Shown here piece after piece: positions 1-6,061 of a DNA stretch of 11,835 nucleotides (the first letter of the stretch is position 1; every line of letters begins with the position of its first letter). The stretch comes from Cyanobacteria bacterium M_surface_7_m2_040 (GTDB lineage: Bacteria > Cyanobacteriota > Cyanobacteriia > PCC-6307 > Cyanobiaceae). The stretch lies in assembly GCA_016882555.1 (NCBI GenBank), contig VGPQ01000013.1:1-11835 (forward strand). The letters are read 5' to 3'. The notes beneath the pieces were generated by a model that was not told the origin of the DNA, did no database searches, and saw only the letters and a list, made by a program, of their open reading frames with translations. The position numbers and the translations under genes are program-made.

Positions 1-166
1 GATCGACGACCTCGCCGGAAGGATCTTCCTGGCGGAGCACTTCTGCAGCCGCACCATCCAGGCACCGGAAGCCAGCGAACCTGTTGGAGAAGTGCGGGTG
101 TGGATGGAGCTCAATGACTTCGACCAGGCGCCGATCGGCGGCGACGTCCTTGCTGGTGGTGGTCAT
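1..166 (-). CDS. Partial CDS, unknown function (5' end only)
   Basis: The minus strand carries an ATG at 166-164 followed by 55 open codons that run off the left edge. The N-terminus begins MTTTSKDVAADRRL, a common-looking bacterial start, and continues with a His/Pro-containing segment (HPHPHF). Third codon positions are mostly G or C. An in-frame TGA lies upstream at 220-218, so the start is bounded. I do not recognise the family. No Shine-Dalgarno motif is visible. It would lie 56 bp downstream of the small membrane protein gene on the same strand and could share its transcript. The plus strand of the same stretch is also open and GC3-rich, so the strand is not certain. I prefer minus because plus-strand protein quality drops right where the minus ATG sits. 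Confidence 0.5.
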   Translation of the reverse strand, partial: MTTTSKDVAADRRLVEVIELHPHPHFSNRFAGFRCLDGAAAEVLRQEDPSGEVVD

Positions 167-222
167 GGCATGGGCTGTCAGCTGCAGCCATGCTTTCGGT
201 GCAAAGGGGTTTACGGGTCAGA

Positions 223-402
223 TCACGTGCGAACCACCGAAGCACTGAACAGGCCCCGGCGCCTCAGCTCTGCCTGGAAGCGCCCTGCCAGGCCGTGACA
301 TTGAAGGCGCTGTCTGGCTGTCCCGAACCAAGCGAGAGCAGTCAGCAGGATTGCAGACCAGCTCAGAACGACCAGCAGTGCAGAGATCATAAGTGGGGAC
401 AT
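223..402 (-). CDS. Small single-span membrane protein, 59 aa, unknown function
   Basis: An ATG at 402-400 opens a 59-codon frame ending in TGA at 225-223. A second in-frame ATG four codons later (390-388) would give 55 residues. Residues 4 to about 26 form a strongly hydrophobic helix (MISALLVVLSWSAILLTALA and onward), long enough for one membrane span. The tail that follows is rich in arginine (ARQRLQ, AELRRRG), so by the positive-inside rule the C-terminus should be cytoplasmic. A random frame in GC-rich DNA rarely gives this clean pattern, which is the main reason to call it a gene. The family is not recognised. It is transcribed away from the large gene at 553, with 150 bp between the two starts, and may be followed by the partial gene at the left edge. 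No Shine-Dalgarno motif is visible. Confidence 0.6.
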   Translation of the reverse strand: MSPLMISALLVVLSWSAILLTALAWFGTARQRLQCHGLAGRFQAELRRRGLFSASVVRT

Positions 403-552
403 GAAACAGGGAAGTGCGACCGGAGGCCAACGACAGGCAAGTCAGGCTGTAGGGATTAAGGAAGTATTCGCTGGACGAATAAAGATTAAGATTTCATTTA
501 TGAAGCTTTAATTGTAGCGCTGCTAGCGTGAAGCCCTTGCTGCGCCTGGGAT
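403..552. promoter_or_regulatory. Divergent intergenic region, probable promoters
   Basis: This 150-bp spacer separates the leftward small membrane protein gene from the rightward 1054-aa gene. It becomes AT-rich from about 455 to 525, in contrast to the GC-rich surroundings. On the plus strand TTTAAT at 507-512 is a plausible -10 element, but no convincing -35 hexamer sits at the usual distance. An inverted repeat and a pair of direct repeats inside it are listed separately. Promoter position is inferred from layout and base composition only. Confidence 0.4.
465..481. promoter_or_regulatory. Inverted repeat, candidate operator
   Basis: TATTCG (465-470) and CGAATA (476-481) form a perfect 6-bp inverted repeat with a 5-bp centre. 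The half-sites are 11 bp apart centre to centre, about one helical turn, as expected for a dimeric regulator. The site lies about 60-70 bp from both divergent start codons. A 7-bp direct repeat, GATTAAG, occurs on either side (454-460 and 484-490). Short palindromes also arise by chance, so this is only a candidate. Confidence 0.3.
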
Positions 553-3500
553 GTGAGCCGGCTTTTGTTGCGATTGTGGTCTGATCACCGATTCGCTGCG
601 GTGATCAGTGGATGCCTGTTGGCTCTTGGTCTGCTGATCACCCCATGGGCCCTAGTGCTCGTTCTGCTTGTCGGGGTTGGCGGTCCTCTCCTGAGCAGAA
701 CGGATGGAGCCAGGGCATCTGGTCTCGGCAGGCTGGGGCGGATCGAGTGGGCCTCGCTGGCGCTTGGGCTTGCCTCGGTGCTGCTGCTTCTGAATAGAGG
801 TGGAAGCCTGGTTGCCTTGCTCCTCGCGCTGATTCCAGTGGCATGGGCGCTGATCACGGACCGATCGCTCCTGCAATCAACAGACGGCACTGATCGGCGT
901 CTTCAACCCACTGCTCTGCCAGATGAGGAAGAACCCGAGGTTGCAGCCGAGATGGCAGAGGGCGAAGAGCTGACTGAGACGGAGCCTGCTCTGGCTGATC
1001 AGCCAGGCACGCCTCTTGCCGGAAGTGAGTTACTGGCCAGGATCAAGGAGATAGGCGATGTCGGCAAATCAGACATCGTGCGTGCATGCGGCTATGTAGG
1101 CCTGCGGCCTGATGGCTCAGAGCGCCTGAATTTCACCGCTTTCTACGAAGCACTCCTGGAGGCCAAGGGAATCGATGCCTCAGGAGACACATCAGATGAC
1201 GAAGCTGACGACAACTTACCGACTAACGAACGACTCATGAACCTGCCCAATGATTGGAAGAAACTGGACGATTCCGTAATCGTTGAACGCCTCAAGAGTT
1301 CAGCTGATGTCAGCGCCGAAGTGCTCACCGCATTGGCAGGATCCGACGACTGGGAAGTCCGGCGCGCAGTCGCCTGGCATGACAACACCCCGGAAGTGGT
1401 GTTAAGCACCCTGGCAGATGACGACGACTCGGATGTGCGTCAAGCGCTTGGTGAGCGTTCTCTGCCACGGGAATACCGCTATCGCAGTCAGGATGAAAAG
1501 ATTTCGGCTCTGCAGAGTGATGAGATCAATGCAGACATCATTGAGGCGCTTGCCAGCTCCGAAAACTGGTCACTGCGGCAGGCTGTGGCCTGGAGTCCCA
1601 GCACCTCAGATGCAGTGTTGTCCAGACTCAAGAAAGACGATGATGAGGATGTTCAGTTTGCCGCCAGCGAGGAACGCCTACTTCCCGTTGAATGGAGATT
1701 CCTTTCGATCTGGGAAAAAGCTGAACGCCTGGCCGAGCAATCTGTTGATGAGAGCATTCTCCGTGTGCTAGCGCAGGCTCGCGCTACAGAGGTGCGGCGG
1801 GCCGTCGCGCTCCATGAAGGCACACCGCAGGTGCTTCTTGACAGGCTTGCCGAAGACGATGATGTCAATGTCCAATCCGGCATCAGAGAACGCCAGCTTC
1901 CTGATCAGTGGAAAGCGCTCGAAGACGATGACCGTATAGCCGCGCTCAGAGAGCCAGGTGTGCCTGAGAGCGTCTTGGAAATTCTGGCTGGTTCTGGGAA
2001 CTGGTCCATTCGCCAGGCGGTAGCACTCTCTCCATCTACTCCCGATTCGGTTCTTGAGCGGCTTGCGGCCGATGAAGACACTGACGTCCAGTCGGCTATT
2101 CGCGAGCGTGATCTACCTGCAGAATGGAAGGTGCTGGATGAGGACGAAAAAGTTGAGCGCCTCAACGAAGGGAGCGTAGACCCAAGCATTCTTGACATCC
2201 TTGCGAAGTCAGGCCGCTGGACGATTCGACAGGCTGTGGCTCAAAACAGCGCTACAGCGGAAGTGACGCTCCGAGAATTGCTTCAGGATGACGATGACGA
2301 TGTTCAAAGCGCAGCCCGTAAGAGCTTGAAGAAACGTGGTGCTGGCGATAAAAGTACTGATTCATCAATTGCCTGGGATCAGCTGTTCAGTGCTGATGAA
2401 GACAAGGATGGCTTTGAGAGGTCTCCATTTGAAAATGTCCCTCACCTGCTCGAGCCACTCTCGGATGGCGAGAAGCTGATACTGGTCAACCTCGGCGTCA
2501 TCGAAGAAGAGTGCGATGAGTATCTGATGAAACTGTCAGAGAAAACCACTGCACTTTTGCCTGGCGACTGTGTCATTGAGAACGGCAGGCATGTCGCCAA
2601 TGTTGTTTCACACGGCAAGGCGAGAGTCGTTTTGGGCTGGAAGCTGCCCGACGACAAGCAGGATCTTCTGGCAGACCTTGAAAGGGACTGGTCAGAGGTC
2701 AAGGTCAATGGCGAAAAGACATTTGATGAATCCCTCAGTCCGTCTTTCGTCGACTATGGATCAACATCCACTTCTCCATCTGAGATCAGATTCCTTAAGC
2801 AAGACGGTACCTGGCATATCTGCATGCCTAATGATCTTGAATGGGAAGAGCGTGAAAGCACCTGCCTCGATGAGGATCGAGGTACTGGCTACTTTTCGAA
2901 TTACTTTGAATCCCGCGAAGAGCGTCCATATCAGGTCGCTGTTGTCAGCAAGTCAGGCAAGGGCTATGTGATCGAAGAGATTCCCGAGTCTGAGCTTGCA
3001 GACTTCAAGGCCTGGATTGTTCAGCGCCTGGATGGCCCTGGCCCTTCGGGTTCGGCACTCGCTGGAGACAGTGATGACGAGAGCCATTCCATTTATATCA
3101 AGACAGAGCCTGGTGGTCGGATTGCATTCGGCGCCCTGGATCTGGGTCAGATGCAGCAATTGCTGGAGTCGATTGCCAGTGGAGAGTTGGTCTCGGAGCT
3201 TGAGGAGTTGCGTGACAACTCCTACGGCTCGCTGAATGAATGCGACGGCGTGGTCAATAGTGGTGATGAAGGGGATTCAGGAAACGAAGGCACGATCGTC
3301 TTCAGTGCAGATCAGCCAGCCTTAGGCCCCAGCCTGAAAGATGACGGAAGTTTCGAGGATGGCGTCTATATCGTTTGGATGCGTCTCAGCAAGTGCTCCA
3401 TTGAATTCGAATTCAACGCAAGCGGTGGCTTCGATCGAGGCGAGTTCGAGGAGATTTCGGTGCCCGTGAAGCTGCCAGGAGAGATCATTCATAGACTTTA

Positions 3501-3717
3501 CGGCCATCCCGACTTCAATATCATCACCGGCTTCCGCTTCCGCGGTGAGCCGATTGAGGAATACGAAGGAGAAGTGGAGGATCGCGGTTATGACGACCAG
3601 CTCACGTTCTTCGCCGTCAAGGATGGAGAGACGACTGTGTTGTATAGCAATTACAACGGCGAGGAGGAGTGGTGTGATGAAGACAAGGCTAAGGCGGTGT
3701 TGTCATCCTTCCTCTGA
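553..3717 (+). CDS. Membrane-anchored protein with AbrB-like segment and LRV/HEAT-like repeats, 1054 aa
   Basis: The start is GTG at 553; an in-frame TGA at 529-531 excludes a longer form and the ATG at 551 is followed directly by a stop. Residues 13-29, 31-47, 66-80 and 84-101 are hydrophobic and predict four membrane spans, which would leave the rest in the cytoplasm. An acidic linker (about 121-153) leads to residues 157-207 (GSELLARIKEIGDV, KSD, ACGY, LNFTAFYEALLEAKG), which resemble the cyanobacterial AbrB-like family, a proposed DNA-binding module. Residues 231-595 are five tandem repeats of 72-73 residues with VRRAVA/IRQAVA, TPxxVL and DDDxDVQ signatures, typical of LRV/HEAT-like protein-binding solenoids. 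Residues 596-1054 are acidic and match nothing I recognise. No catalytic motif is visible. A scaffold or sensor role is an inference. A small gene follows after 12 bp. Confidence 0.9.
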   Translation: MSRLLLRLWSDHRFAAVISGCLLALGLLITPWALVLVLLVGVGGPLLSRTDGARASGLGRLGRIEWASLALGLASVLLLLNRGGSLVALLLALIPVAWALITDRSLLQSTDGTDRRLQPTALPDEEEPEVAAEMAEGEELTETEPALADQPGTPLAGSELLARIKEIGDVGKSDIVRACGYVGLRPDGSERLNFTAFYEALLEAKGIDASGDTSDDEADDNLPTNERLMNLPNDWKKLDDSVIVERLKSSADVSAEVLTALAGSDDWEVRRAVAWHDNTPEVVLSTLADDDDSDVRQALGERSLPREYRYRSQDEKISALQSDEINADIIEALASSENWSLRQAVAWSPSTSDAVLSRLKKDDDEDVQFAASEERLLPVEWRFLSIWEKAERLAEQSVDESILRVLAQARATEVRRAVALHEGTPQVLLDRLAEDDDVNVQSGIRERQLPDQWKALEDDDRIAALREPGVPESVLEILAGSGNWSIRQAVALSPSTPDSVLERLAADEDTDVQSAIRERDLPAEWKVLDEDEKVERLNEGSVDPSILDILAKSGRWTIRQAVAQNSATAEVTLRELLQDDDDDVQSAARKSLKKRGAGDKSTDSSIAWDQLFSADEDKDGFERSPFENVPHLLEPLSDGEKLILVNLGVIEEECDEYLMKLSEKTTALLPGDCVIENGRHVANVVSHGKARVVLGWKLPDDKQDLLADLERDWSEVKVNGEKTFDESLSPSFVDYGSTSTSPSEIRFLKQDGTWHICMPNDLEWEERESTCLDEDRGTGYFSNYFESREERPYQVAVVSKSGKGYVIEEIPESELADFKAWIVQRLDGPGPSGSALAGDSDDESHSIYIKTEPGGRIAFGALDLGQMQQLLESIASGELVSELEELRDNSYGSLNECDGVVNSGDEGDSGNEGTIVFSADQPALGPSLKDDGSFEDGVYIVWMRLSKCSIEFEFNASGGFDRGEFEEISVPVKLPGEIIHRLYGHPDFNIITGFRFRGEPIEEYEGEVEDRGYDDQLTFFAVKDGETTVLYSNYNGEEEWCDEDKAKAVLSSFL
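1243..2337 (+). repeat. Five in-frame tandem repeats of ~216-219 bp
   Basis: Within the large gene, repeat units begin at residues 231, 304, 377, 449 and 521 (nucleotides 1243, 1462, 1681, 1897 and 2113). Each starts with Leu-Pro-x-x-Trp/Tyr, has a helix around a W(S/T/E)(I/L/V)R(Q/R)AVA core, then TPxxVLxxLA, and closes with an acidic DDDxDV turn and an Arg-rich boundary (RERxLP). The first unit carries NDWKK, the third has Ala-Thr in place of the core Trp, and the last ends in a basic KSLKKR cap. The period equals three 24-residue LRV-type units. Similarity is clear in protein but the DNA copies have diverged. Confidence 0.85.
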
Positions 3718-3729
3718 GATCGCTTTCTC

Positions 3730-3903
3730 ATGCCCCGTATCGAGATCGAGTACCAGGACCAGTTCGGTCGCTGGCAGCACTACCAGACCATGCACAATCA
3801 AGCCAATGCCTTTCGCACAGCGCAGAACCGTGCACGCAGCACGGGGAAACGCCACCGCCTCACGGATGAGAACGGCAGTCTTCTGGATCTGATCGATCCC
3901 TGA
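3730..3903 (+). CDS. Small basic conserved-type protein, 57 aa, unknown function
   Basis: ATG at 3730 opens 57 codons ending in TGA at 3901-3903, in a different frame from the large gene, whose stop is 12 bp upstream. The product starts MPRIEIEYQDQFGRWQHYQ and ends in RHRLTDENGSLLDLIDP. The alternation of a beta-like start, a central basic helix (NAFRTAQNRARSTGKRHR) and an acidic-hydrophobic end reads as a compact folded domain rather than noise. It resembles short hypothetical proteins that I associate with marine Synechococcus, but I cannot name a family. Close spacing suggests co-transcription with the large membrane protein. No good Shine-Dalgarno motif precedes it, so translational coupling is possible. 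Confidence 0.7.
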   Translation: MPRIEIEYQDQFGRWQHYQTMHNQANAFRTAQNRARSTGKRHRLTDENGSLLDLIDP

Positions 3904-3999
3904 GTTCAGTGGCTCAGGGTTGGGGTGGTTGTTCGCAGGTGATTGGGCCTTGTTGATCCGCGCTCAGTTCATGGTGGTGGCCACTTGAGCCAGCCACCG

Positions 4000-4362
4000 A
4001 TGCAGAGCGATTCCACCCCCAACAGTCCTGATGAACTGGTAAAGAGGTTCAGTGAACGCCAGTCAGAGTTGGCGCAGGCCGGTGGCTACACCAGGCGCCA
4101 GAAACAGCTGCTTGACTCCCTGCTCGACAGCGATGATGACGAGCTGTTCAACGAGCGGTTCCACAAGCGACTGCTGATCGAGCTGGTGGGCTTCATGCAT
4201 GACTACCACCTGCGCTCAACGGCTCGCCGCCTGCGTGAGGGGGATTTTGAATCTGCCCTGCTCTGGCTTCAGGACAGCACGCGGCTCAGCCTCATTCAGG
4301 CTCAGATCGAGGGAATAGCGATCTCCGAAACGGACTCGGCTGAGGGAGCCTCAGGCACTTAG
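4000..4362 (+). CDS. Hypothetical helical protein, 120 aa
   Basis: I chose the ATG at 4000, giving MQSDSTPNSPDELVKRFSE. The frame is open further up to a TTG at 3943, but those 19 extra codons read as non-coding (GGGHLSQ) and ATG is the better start. The product is soluble and mostly alpha-helical by inspection: a charged helix (DELVKRFSERQSELAQ), a YTRRQKQLLDSLL segment with an acidic DSDDDE turn, then FNERFHKRLLIELVGFMHDYH and a helix-turn-helix-like pair ending LWLQDSTRLSLIQAQIEG. No catalytic motif, membrane span or cysteine is seen. The family is not recognised. It follows the 57-aa gene by 96 bp on the same strand and meets the HIRAN gene tail to tail, with 26 bp between the stops. Confidence 0.75.
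   Translation: MQSDSTPNSPDELVKRFSERQSELAQAGGYTRRQKQLLDSLLDSDDDELFNERFHKRLLIELVGFMHDYHLRSTARRLREGDFESALLWLQDSTRLSLIQAQIEGIAISETDSAEGASGT
4340..4354. terminator. Hairpin at convergent gene ends, weak terminator candidate
   Basis: CTGAGG (4340-4345) and CCTCAG (4349-4354) form a perfect 6-bp stem with a 3-base loop, just inside the 3' end of the 120-aa gene and 34 bp from the end of the convergent HIRAN gene. No T-run follows on either strand, so it does not meet the usual intrinsic terminator pattern. Most cyanobacteria lack Rho, so a hairpin at a convergent junction is worth marking, but chance is a fair alternative. Confidence 0.25.
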
Positions 4363-4388
4363 GCCGTCAGAGGGATCGGGCGAGGTCA

Positions 4389-6005
4389 TCAGTGGGCAGG
4401 GTTGTGGAGGTGCTTGCCGCAATGGCCGATCACCACCTGGCCCAGGTCGACGTCCCAGCAGAAGTGCAGGCGCAGGGTGCGGTTCTCGGAGTCTTTGGCA
4501 CCGATCTTGAGGTGCTGCCACATCTCCACTGTCTTGCCGCCATAGGAGAAGGTGCGGGCACGCCTGGCCTGGGGGTTGCGCTCGATCGTCTGCGATTCCC
4601 GGGGTGCATAGCTGTTGGCCCCGAACACCTGGCCGGCCACCATGTCCGGTGCACCGTCGAGTTTGCGCTGGCGAAAGCCGGTAGCCAACACCCAGAGCAG
4701 CTCGAACAGCTGTCCGCCGTGTTCAAACCCCTTGGCCTGGTCCGCGGAGTTCCAGGCACTCTCAAGAACAAGCACATGGCCCGGGCAGAGCTCCTCGCTC
4801 ACCAGCTGCAGGCACTGCCTCGGTTTAAGGCGCTCTTTCGCTGCCAGCGCACGGAGGCTATTGAACAGCCTCTCGCTCAGCTCCTGTTCAGATGCGCCGG
4901 AAGCAGCACCACTCCATGGTGATGGGCCATCACCTGAGCCGGCAACAAAGCCGACCTGCTGCAGGTAGTCCAGCTGAAGCTGAAGAGCATCGAGCTGATT
5001 GCCAGTCTGGGCCAGCTGGTCCTCGAGGGCCTGATTCTCCGCCAGTACCAGCTGCAGTTCCTGATCCCGCAGATCCAGCTGCTGCTTGAGTTCGCCCTCG
5101 ACGCTGGAGGCCAGCTCCATGGCCTGCTCGCCCTGTTCCTGGGCCTTTTCCGTACGCCGTTCCCAGGCTGCTTTGTTGAATTCGAACTCCCGCCGCAGCC
5201 GCCGCTCTTCTGAGCGGCTCGCCTCCAGGCGCCGGCTGATCTGCTCCTGCTGCTCCTCCAGTTCCCGGAGTCGCGTCTGCCGCTCGCGAACCCGCGTGGA
5301 TTCGCTCGGTACGCCGAACAGTGAACGGATCAGCTGCTCCACCCTGGCGGGATCATCCGGAGCCTTGCCGCTGCTGTCGGTCAGGCTGAGATACCAGGGG
5401 TAATGGCGTCCGTCCTGGGTGGGGTAATAGCTGTACCCGCACTTGCTCACGTCGTAGCTGGCGCTGAGCAGCTCCTGCAGTTCACGCAGGGCGGTTTCGG
5501 TGCAGTTGATCACCAGCCGCAGCTTGTCCCCGGCGCTGGTGCGATCGAAATCCCAGGCGAAAGCACTGGTGACCCCCAGCCCTCGCAGGCGGCGGCTGGC
5601 ACGACGGATCGGGATGGAGATCTGCAGCCGAAAGGCATCGCGCTGCGAGGTGGTGGTCAATCCGGTGACAACCGCCTCCAGTCCACTACCTGCCTCCGGC
5701 ACTTCAGCAGCAATCAGGGCTGCCATGTCCTTGGGGATGTAGCCGATCCACTGCTCCCGCCAGAACACCTTGACGGCGTTGGCGTCCCACGGGTTGTCCG
5801 GTTCATGGCGCAGGGTGAGCGGATCACCGATGGCGATGCCGAGGGCCATCTTCTCGGCAGCCTGATCGAGCTTGTAGGCGAGAAAGGTCTGCAGGATCTC
5901 GCCGCTGCTGTGCTGCTGCCGCTTCTGCCGAGCAGCCTGGCGTTCGGCGCTGCCGGCCTGACCCAGGTGTTGGAGGCGCTGGAAGAGACTGTGCTTGGGC
6001 ACCAT
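4389..6005 (-). CDS. HIRAN domain-coiled-coil protein with unassigned C-terminal domain, 538 aa
   Basis: ATG is at 6005-6003. Residues about 50-132 carry a HIRAN domain: GIAIGDPLTLRHEPDNPWD, then ANAVKV and QWIGYIPKDMAALIA. HIRAN domains (named after HIP116/HLTF and Rad5) bind DNA ends or stalled-fork structures; in eukaryotes they are fused to SNF2 helicases, in bacteria also to nucleases or free-standing. Residues 140-215 may be a second small domain (AFAWDFDRT, CGYSYYPTQDG). Residues about 235-350 form a charged, Glu/Gln/Arg-rich coiled coil. Residues 375-535 form a globular domain with conserved-looking positions (FG-SYAPRES, RTFSYGGKTVEMWQHLKIG, LHFCWDVD, VVIGHCGKHL); the clustered His, Cys, Asp and Glu could be catalytic, but I cannot assign it. 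No helicase motif is present. Its gene follows the YhaN-like ATPase by 56 bp on the same strand, suggesting a shared function in DNA-end handling. Confidence 0.88.
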   Translation of the reverse strand: MVPKHSLFQRLQHLGQAGSAERQAARQKRQQHSSGEILQTFLAYKLDQAAEKMALGIAIGDPLTLRHEPDNPWDANAVKVFWREQWIGYIPKDMAALIAAEVPEAGSGLEAVVTGLTTTSQRDAFRLQISIPIRRASRRLRGLGVTSAFAWDFDRTSAGDKLRLVINCTETALRELQELLSASYDVSKCGYSYYPTQDGRHYPWYLSLTDSSGKAPDDPARVEQLIRSLFGVPSESTRVRERQTRLRELEEQQEQISRRLEASRSEERRLRREFEFNKAAWERRTEKAQEQGEQAMELASSVEGELKQQLDLRDQELQLVLAENQALEDQLAQTGNQLDALQLQLDYLQQVGFVAGSGDGPSPWSGAASGASEQELSERLFNSLRALAAKERLKPRQCLQLVSEELCPGHVLVLESAWNSADQAKGFEHGGQLFELLWVLATGFRQRKLDGAPDMVAGQVFGANSYAPRESQTIERNPQARRARTFSYGGKTVEMWQHLKIGAKDSENRTLRLHFCWDVDLGQVVIGHCGKHLHNPAH

Positions 6006-6039
6006 GGCTCAGGCCCTGATCCACCGAGGTTAGGAAACC

Positions 6040-6060
6040 CGCCAGGCGATGCCTCTGGCG
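6040..6060. terminator. Inverted repeat after the SbcC-like gene
   Basis: CGCCAG (6040-6045) and CTGGCG (6055-6060) pair perfectly over 6 bp around a 9-base loop. In the direction of transcription (minus) the hairpin begins right after the SbcC-like stop codon (6064-6062) and is followed by only three T residues. It could attenuate transcription into the HIRAN gene or stabilise the upstream message. A full terminator is unlikely given the short T-run. Confidence 0.25.
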
Positions 6061-6061
6061 A

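Noticed and set aside
190..459. Plus-strand 89-codon frame in the left region
   Set aside because: Cys/Pro/Arg-rich with no hydrophobic or domain pattern; the minus-strand 59-aa frame is more protein-like.
1243..2337. The tandem repeats as a CRISPR or mobile-element signal
   Set aside because: They are in-frame, diverged, 216-219 bp long and lie inside one ORF with a protein-repeat pattern.
3943..3999. TTG-started N-terminal extension of the 120-aa gene
   Set aside because: The 19 extra residues look non-coding and a good ATG lies at 4000.
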